Below, one piece after another: positions 10,398 through 20,915 of a stretch of DNA of 64,000 nucleotides. Position 1 is the stretch's first letter. Each line of letters starts with the position of its first letter. The DNA is from Batillaria attramentaria. Lineage: Eukaryota; Mollusca; Gastropoda; Batillariidae. The stretch lies in assembly GCA_018292915.2 (NCBI GenBank), contig JACVVK020000016.1, positions 2,716,001 through 2,780,000 on the forward strand, read 5' to 3'. The position numbers were made by a program, and so were the translations under genes. The notes below the pieces were generated by a model. That model saw only the letters and a list, made by a program, of their open reading frames with translations, searched no databases and had not been told where the DNA came from.

Positions 10398-11225
10398 GCG
10401 CAAGCCCGCAGCACAAACGAACGCAAATGCATATACCCCCCCCCTCCCCTTTATATTTTTTCCCGAACCCTGTGGATGCCCCCCCCCCCCCCACCCAGCC
10501 GCTGATGTCAAGCCCCCTCCAAACATCTTGCCCCTGTTACATGGTTGAGGGATGGTTACACTGATTCAGTTTTCGTGAACTGCAAAAGTACTTCAACTAA
10601 CTTGCCTTCCGACTAAGCCTAGAAATTAACCAGGTCTCTCGCTTCCCCCTCCCCCCCCCTCCCTCTCTAACAACATAAGTATCACCACCACCACCATCAT
10701 ATCGCCACATTGCTCCCTGCATTGCAGCTCTTATCTCTTTCACAAAGATTGTACCAATTTCTAGATCTAAAAGGACCCTGAACGAAATAAGAAATCTTTT
10801 GTAAGTATACTCATCTGCGGTAAACTATCTTTATCGTCAGTTCATCAAAAACAAGCCCCCCCCCCCCCCCCCCCCCCCCCCCCGCCGCCCCCCTTCCAGT
10901 TTCCATTTTCAGTCTTTGGGTATCATCTCATGGAATAAAAATGATATAAAAATTCGTCTGTTGCGTCTTCATCTCGCAGTGCAAATCCGGGTGTTGTTTC
11001 CAAGGGAAGCCACTCTCATCACATGGATTTCATCTTAAGCGGTAGTCTTCTCCATTTGGGAACCAAAACGGGGGTGACGTAATCCGAGGTTTTCCCTTAT
11101 CCGAGGTGACGCTAAGCGAGGAATTCTAAATGGTACAAAGAAGGCTTTTGGCCGGGACCAACAACCTGATTGATCTTATCAGAGGTGTGACCTTAAACGG
11201 TAGTGACGTTAAGCGAGGAGTACTG
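10155..11225. mobile_element. Tigger/pogo-like non-autonomous DNA transposon (MITE 1)
   Basis: The left end CAGTACTCCTCGCTTAAGG and the right end CTTAAACGG...TTAAGCGAGGAGTACTG are inverted repeats, flanked by TA on both sides (10153-10154 and 11226-11227). CAGT termini with a TA duplication are typical of the pogo/Tigger branch of Tc1/mariner. Internally, several copies of GATCTTATCCGAGG occur near both ends. No transposase frame is visible. AC/GC microsatellites (about 10356-10400) and a C run (about 10857-10883) lie inside. Confidence 0.75.
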
Positions 11226-12102
11226 TACTATGATGTCTATCAATGAAGTATTTTCACAAGGTGCATATGTTACAGTGAATTTGTGTAATCAGGGATTTCA
11301 CAAAATCCCTAAAATGTTCAGTAAGTTCATGTGATTACTGTTTGACTCGGGGATTTCATGAAATCCCTAAAATTTCCAGGGATTTCATGCAATCCCTGAT
11401 TTCAAGGGCCAGGGATTTCAGGAAATCACTGACCCATAATTTTATTAGCCGAACACAAAAGTGCATCCCGTTCAACTCATCTTTTGTGGGTTTTTTTTTA
11501 TGACAGACATTGTAAAGAAAGTAAACACATCTCAAACAACTCAAACATTTAAGACAATCACAGTGACAATAATAAATGCATGCAAGTATATCTGACGGAA
11601 CTCTACATATAAGATAGCCACAGTATAAAACAAAACATGTATGTATACAAGTTCTCACAGTAGAAGACACAAAATACTAGTAAATAAAAAATGCAAGTAC
11701 ATTTCGCGCAACCAATATGTATGTATGTAAGATAGTTACAGCAAAAGAAAAAAATTGTGCAAGTTCATTTCGCGCAACTCATACGTGTACGATAACCATA
11801 GTTTTAAAAAAGAAAAAGAAAAAAAAACCTCCATCTTCGAAAACCATGCCCTGGCGTAGGACTTGGGGGGGGGGGGGGAGTATGTTTTCGCCCCCTCCTA
11901 TTCTTAGTGCTGAAAATGTTGTCGCAGTCTATACAATATGTGTACCTCAAATACTGGAAATGATGGAATAGATCTCCTCAGGTGAAAGGTATTTATTGAC
12001 TGAAATGGAATAATAAAAATCCCTGCTCCCCTGTTTGAATTTTCGAGCCTCTGCCCTATCCCTCCCCACCTTCCCCTCCCCCCTTCCGTGAAGCAAACTT
12101 AC

Positions 12103-12270
12103 TTGGTCAGGAGATAATAGTCATTTCTGCTCTTTCTGTGACCACCAGCAGCAGTAGATTTCCCACTCTCCACAAGTTTGTAGTAGTCTTCTTTTGGAAT
12201 CAGATATTTGTGTTTGGTAGCGTGCAAATAGTTCTGCTTTGAAAATCTCTTCGATGCTGGATTGAGACAT
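12103..12270 (-). pseudogene. N-terminal exon of an integrase-type (KRBA2-like) transposase, frameshifted
   Basis: On the minus strand, an ATG at 12270 reads MSQSSIEEIFKAELFARY and then runs into a stop. A shift of frame just after this continues as KHKYLIPKEDYYKLVESGK and then RKSRNDYYLLTK, ending at a consensus donor GTAAGT (plus 12102-12097). The arrangement of an aromatic-rich helical start, KYLxxxEDYYKLV, then YYLLTKY-type sequence resembles the region before the integrase core in KRBA2-like proteins of invertebrates. That resemblance is from memory and was not searched. The catalytic integrase exons are not visible downstream. It fits as the transposase start of the surrounding Ginger-like element. 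Confidence 0.4.
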
Positions 12271-12430
12271 GCTTGCAGTGGAGTGGTAGGCAGTTGTAAG
12301 TACCGGTACATATAGCAGACTGCAGTGTTAGTGTACCCTCGTGAACATGCAGTTTTCATCAGTCAAAAGAAATTACTGTTTGTGTACAGAGTTGTCACAT
12401 GGTGAGAATGCTGTGGTGAGCTGCTGCTAT

Positions 12431-12454
12431 GAGTGAAATTTCAGGGTCTAGGCA
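12431..12454. repeat. Left copy of a 24-bp target-site duplication
   Basis: These 24 bases, beginning GAGTGAAATTTCAGGG, recur exactly at 18210-18233. The neighbouring bases differ on both sides, so they mark the two ends of one insertion. Confidence 0.75.
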
Positions 12455-13067
12455 GTTCTGCACTTGTTATCTGATCTACGAGTGAATTTTCTTTGTTCTG
12501 CCCCAACTTTTTGCCAGCATCAGTGGTGTTCCTCCCAGGTCATGGAGTGGAATCCACGGAGGGCTCGAGGGCTTTATTTTTTTATAATGCATGATGATGG
12601 AGATGAGGATGATGGTAAGATGATGCTATGGAGGTCCGTGTGGTTTGGGACTGCAGGACAGGGCTGCATTCCATGCTTCCTGTCATAAATATCCCAGAGT
12701 TAACTAGGCCCTGGAACTACGGCACCTGCAGTGCCAGTGTGTAATTATCCACATCATAAGATGTGTCATACCAAGGGAAACACCCCCAAAGTTGCACCCT
12801 TGAAGTGGGTGAATCACGGCTGTGTGGCAACCGCCTCTGCCAGGGCTCCCTAAACTGTGCGTCTGTGCGTAATTTACGCACTGAAGTACAAATTTACGTC
12901 CTAAAAAAAATTCGAGGGGGTACGTTGAAGCATTATAAACGCGATCTGTGCTTAGCTTGACGCACTATCTCTGCACTACCGTGCCTACGCCTATACGCTT
13001 GTTGTGATCGAGTGAGTGTTCTCCCTTGCCATGGCCGCGTTCAGTTCGGTTCTGTTTTTGGTTCTCT

Positions 13068-13078
13068 TTAACGCGCGC
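13068..13078. repeat. Left target-site duplication of the RTE insertion
   Basis: TTAACGCGCGC at this site is repeated at 16365-16375, exactly flanking the LINE. Confidence 0.85.
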
Positions 13079-16000
13079 CCCCATCGATGAGTGCATCCTT
13101 GCCGTTGGAGATGGGGCTTGCGTGTCTCCATGACCCCGAGAGCTATGCCGGCGGGAGATTCGTCTCCTGGTAGGGCCACCCATGCTGGACAGGTCGAAGG
13201 GTAGAGGCCAGACAAAGCGCACTCACTGGTCCTCCAGGTTGGGGGTTTGAGTAGGGCTAACAACCCAACTCTTTAAAAACAAAACCTGTTACAGAAACTA
13301 CAACCACAGATCTACAACGCAACTTGGTCCAGGAAGAGTCCTCTCTAGTAGAGCCCATGACGCGAGCTGGTGAAAGCCCTCGGGAAGCCAGTGCGCCGAC
13401 TACTCTTCTGACGGCCAAGACCAAAGCCAGGATAGGGACCTGGAACATCCGAACCCTATACGAAACAGGAAAGACAGCACAAATGAGTCAAGAAATGCAT
13501 AGATACAATCTGAAGCTGCTCGGCCTATGTGAGACAAGATGGACAGGAACAGGACGCACTTGACTCACCTCCGGAGACACCATCCTCTACTCCGGACACG
13601 AAGACGGCCAACCACACATGCACGGAGTAGCGTTGCTGATGACACCTGAAGCAACACAAGCACTATTGTCCTGGGAACCAGTGTCACTAAGGATCCTGAG
13701 CGCCAGATTCAACTCGAAGGGCAGGAAAGTCACCATCCTAAAGTGCTACACTCCCACCAACATGGCGGATGAGGAAGAAAAGGAGAACTTCTACGAGCAG
13801 CTGCAAGCCGTCCTCGACAAAGCACCGAGAAGAGACCTGAAGATCCTCATGGGAGACCTCAACGCTAAAGTGGGCACCGACAACACAGACAGAGAACTCA
13901 TCATGGGCAAACACGGAACAGGGACACAGAACAAGAACGGAGAGCTCTTCACAGAATTCTGCACCACCAACGACCTGGCCATCGGAGGCACCATATTCCC
14001 CCACAAGACCATCCACAAAACCACCTGGACATCACCGGACGGAAGAACTGTAAACCAGATCGACCACATCACCATCGGCAGGAAGTGGCGAAGAAGCTTG
14101 CTGGACGTCCAAGCAAAGCGGGGATCTGATGCAGCCTCAGACCATCACCTCGTCATTGCAGCGATCAAGATCAAGCTGAAGGCCTACAGAGACCAGGCGG
14201 ACAGACCATCCCACAAGTACAACGTGCACAGTCTGAAGGAGAGCGTCAAGACCAACGCCTTCAGATGTGAGCTGAGGAACAGATTCAGCGCTCTCGACAC
14301 ACTACCTGAAGAGACAATCGAGGAGCACTGGCACGACCTGCGAGAAACCTGGACAGCAACATGCAGGGAAGTGCTGGGAAAGAAGACGAGACAACACAAA
14401 GAGTGGCTTACATCTGACACCTGGGACCTCATCACAGAGAGGAAACGCCTGAAAGACCTGATCAACCACACTGACGACCAAGACCACAAGCGCGACCTGC
14501 AGGCTCAATACTGGGACGTCAACCGGCAGGTCAAGAGGAGCGCAAGGAACGACAAGAGGAACTTCATCAACGACCTCACAGAAGAAGCAGAAACAGCAGC
14601 AGGACAATGGAACATGAAACGGCTCTACGAAATAACAAGGACACTCTCTGGGAAAAATAACAACCCCACCAGACCAGTCAAAGACAAGAACGGACAAATC
14701 ATCACCAAAGAGGAAGACCAAAGGACAAGGTGGGCTGAACACTTTAAGGAAACGCTCAACAGGCCTCCACCACCAGTCCCACCAGACATACCACCGGCAG
14801 CCCAGCTACTCGACATCAGCTCCAACCCCCCTACCAAGACCGAGATCATCAAAGCCATCAAGTTCCTCAAGTCTGGCAAAGCAGCAGGCCCCGACGGCAT
14901 ACCACCAGAAGCCCTCAAGGCCGACATCCAGACCTCCACCGACATGCTGCACCCGCTCCTGAGGAAGATCTGGGAGAGCGAGAGCGTGCCACAAGACTGG
15001 AAGAAGGGACACCTGGTAAAGCTGCCAAAGAAAGGGGACCTCTCATCCTGTAGCAACTGGCGAAGCATCATGCTCCTGTCCATACCAGGGAAGGTTCTCA
15101 CCAGGATCATCCTGGAGAGGCTGAAGACCGCGCTGGACAAGACACTCCGGGAGGAACAGGCAGGATTCTGCAACGACCGATCCTGCACTGATCACATAGC
15201 CACGATGAGGATCATCATCGAGCAGTCCCTGGAGTGGCAGACCCCCCTGTACAGCACCTTCGTTGACTTCCAGAAGGCGTTCGACAGTGTTGACAGGGAG
15301 GTCATCTGGAAGCTGATGTCTCACTACGGTTTTCCACCAAAGTTTGTCAACATCATCCGACAGCTGTACGAAGATGCCACCTGCCAGGTAATCCACGACG
15401 GGAAACTGACAGAACCATTCACAGTACGGACTGGCGTTCGTCAAGGCTGCATCCTCTCACCCACAATCTTCCTGATGGTGGTCGACTGGGTCATGAGGCA
15501 AGCCACCGACGGTAAGAGGCCATGGATCCAGTGGACCTTCAGCAAACAGCTCGAGGACCTGGATTTCGCGGACGACATCGCCCTCCTCTCCCACAAGCAA
15601 CAAGATGCGCAGGAGAAGCTGAACAGAGTCACCGAAGAAGCTGAGAAGACCGGCCTCAAGATCAACATCAGCAAGACCGAAGTCATGAGAGTCAACCACA
15701 AACAGCACGACCCCATCCAGCTGCACCAGGAAGACATCAAAGAGGTGGACAAGTTCATCTACCTCGGCAGCGTTGTCAGCAAGGATGGAGGAACGGACGA
15801 AGACATCAAGAGCCGCACCAACAAAGCCAGACATGCCTTTCGCACTCTGCGCCCCATCTGGAGATCCACAGCCCTATCCCTGCGAAACAAGATCCGGATC
15901 TTCAACTCAAATGTGAAGTCGGTCCTACTCTATGGCTCGGAGACATGGCGCACCACCAAGACAGGCTCCCACAGGCTGCAAACCTTCATCAACAGATGCC

Positions 16001-16364
16001 TCCGCAACATTCTCAACATCAGATACCCACTGGTGATCACCAACCAAGACCTCTGGGAGCGAACAAGACAGGTCCCCATCGAGCAGGAGATCAAGAAAAG
16101 GAAATGGGGATGGATCGGACACACTTTGCGAAAGCCAACATCAAATGTCACCAGGCAGTCCCTTGATTGGAACCCCCAGGGAAAGCGCAAAGTGGGCCGA
16201 CCGAAGCAGACCTGGTGGAGGAGTACGGACGCTGAAGCCAAGGCCGCCGGAACGACGTGGGCCGAACGAAAGAGGGCGTCCCAGAACTGAGTGCGCTGGC
16301 GGAGTGTGGTTGCAGCCCTATGTTCCCCAGGGAATAAAGAGGACTAAACTAAAACTAAACTAAC
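13079..16364 (+). mobile_element. RTE-type non-LTR retrotransposon, full length
   Basis: The 3,286-bp element is flanked by the 11-bp duplication TTAACGCGCGC. It has a short 5' UTR, one long reading frame with endonuclease and reverse transcriptase, and a 3' UTR of only about 75 bases ending in repeated ACTAAACT-type words rather than poly(A). One frame, 3.2-3.3 kb total length and a very short 3' UTR are the hallmarks of the RTE clade. It interrupts the hAT-like element and is the innermost, hence youngest, of the nested set. Confidence 0.85.
13261..16290 (+). pseudogene. Endonuclease-reverse transcriptase of the RTE element, one premature stop
   Basis: The frame opens at 13261 after a stop; the first ATG is at 13357. 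It continues to 16290 with a single internal TGA at 13561. An arginine CGA turned to TGA by CpG decay explains it simply. The N-terminal AP-type endonuclease shows TWNIRT (13440s), CETRW, GDLNAKVG and SDHHLV (about 14139). The reverse transcriptase shows AAGPDGIPPEA, WRSIMLLS, FVDFQKAFDSVDR, GVRQGCILSP, FADDIALL with its catalytic DD (about 15566), and YLGSVVSKDGG. The C-terminus has [11 protein letters not shown]. About 1,010 codons is normal for RTE. The rest of the frame is open, so decay is minimal. The protein would nick target DNA and copy element RNA into it. Confidence 0.85.
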
Positions 16365-16375
16365 TTAACGCGCGC
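16365..16375. repeat. Right target-site duplication of the RTE insertion
   Basis: TTAACGCGCGC, identical to 13068-13078. Confidence 0.85.
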
Positions 16376-16537
16376 AGGCGTTAACTGTCTACTGCCACAG
16401 ATCGGCGGCTACTACAGCCACTTGCGCGTAGTGAACGTGCCCCATCTTTTTCCGCTTCTGCGCTCGAAACTATGGACGAAAGATTTTAGAGTCAGTGCTC
16501 TTGTTACCGATCGGATTCGCTTTCTCTGTGACGAATC

Positions 16538-16753
16538 ATGCCACCGAAAAAAGTGAAAGTTCAAAAGACTATGGACTTTTTCGTCAGTGGAAAAGTTGTG
16601 GAGGGGCTCGAGCCCTCGCCCGGCAGCGGGTGCACTTCGGCGTCGTATAGCTACGATTCACACGTCGCATTAGAGTCGGCACAGCGGAGCAGCAAAAAGT
16701 CAGAGTTTCCAACTTTCAAAACTGAATTGTACCCACTTCATTTAATCATATGA
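16538..16753 (+). pseudogene. Possible hAT transposase N-terminal remnant
   Basis: The frame of 71 codons starts MPPKKVKVQKTMDFFVSGK. A basic start followed by a TMDFF/TLxxFF motif is common at the N-terminus of hAT-type transposases and related BED or DUF4371 proteins. The frame stops soon after and no BED finger or catalytic domain follows; an AC microsatellite begins about 30 bases later. It lies inside the hAT-like element, which supports the reading, but the match rests on a short motif. Confidence 0.3.
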
Positions 16754-16778
16754 TTTGAAGTTGATAAAATTCAGTTTT

Positions 16779-16834
<56 letters not shown>

Positions 16835-17199
16835 GTCCAGCAGTATTTACAGAATTTATAATTCCATGCACTAAAAACTTGAGAAATGATTCTGACCCTT
16901 TAAAAATTGAAAGTGGAGGTACAAAGACCCCCCTAAAATTTTGAACTGGGGGTCAGTGGACCCTTTAGGTCTGTAGCTTTTAGGGAGCCCTGCTCTGCAT
17001 TGGGCCCATAGCACACTCGCTCTGGGTAGGAGACGACCTAGGTAGGAAACATCCCGCTTGTCTCGGCTGGGACTCGAGTGAGTGAGTTAGTTATTTAGGG
17101 CTTTACATTGCGCAAGCAACGGAGACTATTTCGTGGCTCAGCTAAGTCTTTCTCTGCAAGGTCATTAAAAATAAAAGCCATGCGATTGTGTTCTAAAGA

Positions 17200-18170
17200 A
17201 GGACTATATTTTATAGAAGAGGTTTGACTCTTTCAGGAAACTGAAGATGCTGTCAGGGGGGACATCCCTGAACAGCACCCTCAGTGATTCTGCACAATAA
17301 TGTTTGGCATGGATCTCAGTGAGATCCGTACACGAAATTAAAGTGTTCAGCTGTAAAAGGCTCGTGGCATGGGACACATCAAGGGGGATCCTCCCCCTTC
17401 AACAGATGGGAATGGGTAATGTGGGAGTGCCCAATGTGCAGCCGACTCAGAACTACCTCCTCACGCCGATTAGACCGACAGCGAGGGAGGCGATCACAAA
17501 GGCTTGGAAGAACTTTGAACAGTTTGTTCTCCGGGAGAGCAGCCCATTGGGTCTGCCACTCCTTTTGAACAAACTTTGAGACTAGAGGTTTAAAATCACC
17601 ACAGGCCATGCGCTCATCCTCCACAGGGCTGTTGCGGGCAGCATTCACAGCCCGGTCAGCGCAACTGCTTCCTCGGATGCCAACATGACCCGGGATCCAG
17701 ATAAAAATGATGTTCTTGTTGTTGGCAATCAAGGGTGCTTGAAGTTCATGGATCAACACCAGGAGCGGGTGATCCAATCTTCTGCCATGCAGAGCCTGGA
17801 GAGCCGACAAGGAGTCTGACAAGATTAAAAAGTTAGGGTCTTCGGACTGGTATACATGCCGAAGTGCAAGTAAAATGGCTCGCAACTCAGCACTGTACAC
17901 CGAACTATTGTCCATCAGAATCATTCAGATGACAAGTAAAACAAGAACCATCCATGACTGCAGCAGCCCCAACATGACCATCCTCGGACTTGGAACCGTC
18001 AGTGAATATCCAACGGAAGCCCGGGAAGTCGGCCAGGATCTGCTGCAGACCGTGAAAATAGACAGGGTCAGGGGTCTCGGACTTTCTATACATAGGCAGG
18101 TCCAGCCTGACTTCAGGGGAGGGAAGGGTCCAAGGAGGAGTGGGAGCCGAACCCGGGTATCCCGGTCCAT
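17200..18170 (-). pseudogene. C-terminal part of a LINE ORF2 with RNase H (I/Nimb-like)
   Basis: Minus-strand translation in two frames, joined by a frameshift near 17905-17925, gives the RNase H domain. WIFTDGSKSEDGHVGAA carries the first catalytic Asp, SAELRAILLAL the Glu, and LILSDSLSALQAL the second Asp, followed by WIPGHVGIRGSSCADRAV. Downstream, eroded sequence around 17220-17380 resembles the Cys/His-containing C-terminus of such proteins. The endonuclease and most of the reverse transcriptase are absent. RNase H inside the LINE frame is typical of the I, Nimb, Tad and related clades; the exact clade is not certain. Confidence 0.7.
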
Positions 18171-18209
18171 GGTCCAAAGTGCTAACCACTACACTACAGG
18201 GGCCAGTAA
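18125..18209 (-). other. tRNA-like head joined to the LINE fragment
   Basis: On the minus strand, TGTAGTGTAGTGGTTAGCAC is a box A-like start and GGGTTCGGCTCCC a box B-like motif about 45 bases on. This matches a tRNA-derived pol III promoter. It sits at the exact 5' end of the insertion (18209) and runs directly into LINE coding sequence, not into a SINE body. It is probably a tRNA or SINE 5' end fused to a truncated LINE during retrotransposition. Confidence 0.5.
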
Positions 18210-18233
18210 GAGTGAAATTTCAGGGTCTAGGCA
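18210..18233. repeat. Right copy of the 24-bp target-site duplication
   Basis: Exact copy of 12431-12454. Confidence 0.75.
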
Positions 18234-18843
18234 CCGGTTGTTTGATCTTACAAATTCACTAAACTCAGCCGGTAAGATAGTGTCAGCCATGACAAAAACT
18301 TACGGATTTCATGAAATCCCTGGAAATTTTAGCGATTTCATGAAATCCCTGAGTGAAACAGTAATTACATGAGCTTACTTAAAATTTCAGGGATTTCATG
18401 AAATCCCTGATTACACAAATTCACTGTAACATATATATATATAACAAGGTGTCTGTTTCAACGGGACTGTTAACTGAAAACCAAAAGCACAGGCACAGCA
18501 GTCTATGCAATGACTTCTGCATTTGCAGATGTTCATGTTTGTGAAAATAGAGGAGGAGATCCTCTAGCTCTCAGTCTCAGCTTTGAGCAGACTGGTTCAC
18601 AGGGTACAATGAGTCACTCAACAAATAAAATCACCCCACCACATAATTGTGTTGAACATCATGAAACAATGAGTGCTGTAGTCTTACACTAACAATAGCA
18701 ACATTTCTGCGAGCACAATATGAACTTACAGTTTGTGTACTTGACCTGTGAAAATCATCGAACAAATACAAGTAACAAACAAACAAGAAAACAATTAACA
18801 TGCACATGCAAGAGTGAAGACTACTAGCCAGGTTGTTCTGTAC

Positions 18844-19566
18844 CTGTACATCACTGTCCCTGAGAGCTTGATTAAAATCTTCAGGAAACATTCGGCGCCT
18901 CTTGGCATTCTTCATGTACCCCGTACTTTTCTGCAATTTATAATGTAAACAGACATATTGCACAGCCACTGGATTACACGATCTGACTTTTTTTCTTTTC
19001 CTTTTTCTACACTGCCACTGGTGAAGCATGCAGTCTCCATACACCAATGTATAAAATTCAGCAATCAAAGGAGGAAAAAAAACCAACTATGCATCACTAA
19101 CATAACACAATAAGAATGACGAATATGACAGGGTTCACGAAGCTGATTTTAAAACATTAGAAGCCCTGGAAGTAAGAAGGGTTCCCAACCAAAACAGTCT
19201 TCAGTGGAAAACTTGCAAAAGTTTGAAGTTTCAATATATATTTCTTTGGTGCAACATGCTGCATCTGGCTGTATGGAAGGTACCTTAGAAAACCCAAACC
19301 CTGGAAATAATGGTCATGAATTTGAAATATTACTTTACAACACAATAAAATGATTTCCTATTAATAATTTTCATAACTTGCAAATATAAATTATAACATT
19401 AATTATAACAAAAAATGTCATTTACCATGACTACCTCACGCAGTCTGTAGCTGATATCTTCTCCCAAAATACATGCAACATCCTCTGACAGATTGTTGTA
19501 GCCAGCAGCCTCTGCCATCATGCGTACAGACTCCTTGGTAACAATTGCAAACATCCTCTCTTCCAT
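18844..19566 (-). CDS. TAF6L: TAF6-like histone-fold protein, first two coding exons (partial)
   Basis: Exon 1 (19566-19426) starts MEERMFAIVTKESVRMMAEA and runs 47 codons to the donor GTAAAT. Exon 2 (18930-18844) follows a pyrimidine-rich acceptor, gives 29 codons including YMKNAKRRRMFPEDFNQAL, and ends at donor GTACAG. Both introns are phase 0. Together they form a histone fold of the TAF6 family. SVRxMAE, RLRE then eight residues then MK, and TKRR/AKRR-EDFNxAL match TAF6L (the SAGA/PCAF-complex paralogue) more closely than TAF6. The spacing of eight residues chose the later of two possible exon 1 donors. In other animals the protein pairs with TAF9 in a histone-acetyltransferase complex in the nucleus. 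Later exons, expected at lower coordinates, were not found; the nested transposons at 11.3-18.4 kb would then lie in the next intron. Confidence 0.75.
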
Positions 19567-20487
19567 GATGTTAAGTATAGTGGCACTTGTATTGGAGCGA
19601 AACTGTCATTTTCAGGAAACACCAAATGCTATATAGTCTAATAACTGTACTGAATATGCAAACGTTATGTTACAATTACAATTTACACCTCACACAGGAA
19701 AAAGCAATTGCATACATGTAATAATTTTGCAAAACTTCTGTTACAAACGAGCACCACCTTCACTTCCTATACTTAAAATACAGTGCATGTGTGTGAAATC
19801 TGTTACTGTGCAGTAAAGCCTATGAAACCCAAAATACACTTGTTATCATAACTTGTGTAAAACACTAAAAATGCACACCACCTAACACACGCATCGTTGT
19901 GTATGGTTTAATACACAAATTAACTAAGCCTTCGGCTGCTCTATTTCGTTGACGCCAAGTCTTGAACATGCGTAATACAGTGAACTCGCCTCACATTAGG
20001 TTGATGTCAACAACTTCGTCAAACTTGCGATGACCTATGTAACCTTTAAACAGGTATACTACAATTTAATCTAACAAAAAACAAAACAAAAAAATACACA
20101 CTGTTTTACCGTGTGATGAAGTGGGGAATTATCATGGGAAGACATAACACTTAAAATTCATCGATTCACTGCAAGATTTGTGAAAATGTAAAATTCTCAC
20201 TCAGACATGTTTACTATCGCCTGGTTCTAGCTCAAAACAAAGTCCCGCTTTAATCTTATATCTTTATTACAACAAAGAATAATCGTTCGTTCATAACTGT
20301 TACACACCGACTTGCTGACGGCAGTTCTCAGCTGTGTGGCTATATATATATCTCGGGCGCGTCAGACACCCATAACGAACAAAACTAACAAGCTAACCCA
20401 AACACACGTTTTTCTGCTTTCCAGCTCGAGATGAAACAAGGGACATTCACTAAGTATTTTAGTCTTTGATCTACGCATTCTCTGCCA

Positions 20488-20529
<42 letters not shown>

Positions 20530-20784
20530 TGGTCAATTGTGGTAAATCGCCGCATTGGTTATCAGTCAACTCGGCCCACTGCAAAATCGGCCCAAAAACT
20601 CGGCCTCATTTAAAATCAGCTCGGCCGGAAGACATAGTCAGGTAGGTCCATTTCCAGCAACACTTACATGCCCCTGCTACAGAAAGTGTAGCCATTTTCT
20701 GCGTTGAGAATCAGAAGCTTCAGTTCGCTCATAAACACGGAAACTGACATAAAAGACCTGTTCAGGCTTGTTAGAGTCACAGCC
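19567..20784. other. Upstream region of the TAF6-like gene; no other gene seen
   Basis: It presumably contains the 5' UTR and promoter. A TG run followed by a GA run lies at about 20491-20530. At 20430 a short frame MKQGTFTKYFSL, resembling hAT transposase starts, stops at once. Bases 20570-20630 repeat the word CTCGGCC several times. Confidence 0.4.
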
Positions 20785-20915
20785 TGTTCAGTTTCGCCGT
20801 TGGTGAGAGAACCTGTGTGATTCACTTGAGCGTGCGTGTTGGGTTCAGCTCTCAGCGCTTTGGGCCAGTTCAATAAATTGGGTAAAGCGCCTTCACAATA
20901 CATATTTATTATTAT
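20785..20915 (+). mobile_element. 3' fragment of a family-A SINE
   Basis: The words GTGTGATTCAC, TGTTGGGTTCA, GCGCTTTGGGCC and TTGGGTAAAGCGCC, followed by a TTATTA tail, match the reverse complement of 3467-3590. The tRNA-derived head is missing, as in 5'-truncated copies. Confidence 0.65.

Larger units (their letters stand above)
12841..16992. mobile_element. hAT-like DNA transposon, interrupted by an RTE LINE
   Basis: The left end CAGGGCTCCCTAAA and right end TTTTAGGGAGCCCTG are inverted repeats of the hAT type. CTCTGC flanks both sides (12835-12840 and 16993-16998), a remnant of the expected 8-bp duplication. Removing the RTE insertion (13079-16364) and one copy of its target repeat leaves under 900 bp, holding a short N-terminal frame (16538-16753) and an AC microsatellite (about 16780-16832). 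It is therefore non-autonomous or deleted. Confidence 0.6.
12455..18209 (-). mobile_element. LINE insertion with RNase H and a tRNA-like head (interrupted by later insertions)
   Basis: The insertion is bounded by exact 24-bp direct repeats. Read on the minus strand it starts with a tRNA-like segment (18209-18125), continues into the 3' part of a LINE reading frame including RNase H (to about 17200), then a 3' UTR with a TCACTC-type run near 17070-17090, and ends at 12455. A hAT-like element (12841-16992) interrupts the 3' UTR; taking it out leaves about 1.6 kb. The long target duplication is consistent with target-primed reverse transcription, though longer than usual. Confidence 0.6.
11268..18431. 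mobile_element. Ginger-like DNA transposon, outermost of four nested elements
   Basis: The ends are long inverted repeats: left TGTTACAGTGAATTTGTG, right CACAAATTCACTGTAACA. They extend about 130-160 bases inward and contain repeated palindromes of the type GGGATTTCATGAAATCCC. The flanking four bases are CATA (11264-11267) and TATA (18432-18435), a plausible imperfect 4-bp target duplication. TGT...ACA termini with a 4-bp duplication fit Ginger elements, whose transposase is integrase-like, and an integrase-family-like N-terminal exon lies inside at 12103-12270. Nearly all of the length is due to later insertions at 12455-18209. Confidence 0.55.

Noticed and set aside
10282..10564. Open frames of Cys/Val/His/Thr repeats
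   Set aside because: They are translations of the AC/GC microsatellite inside MITE 1.
14302..15834. Long minus-strand frames of 105-187 codons
   Set aside because: They are antisense to the RTE endonuclease-reverse transcriptase and have no independent support.
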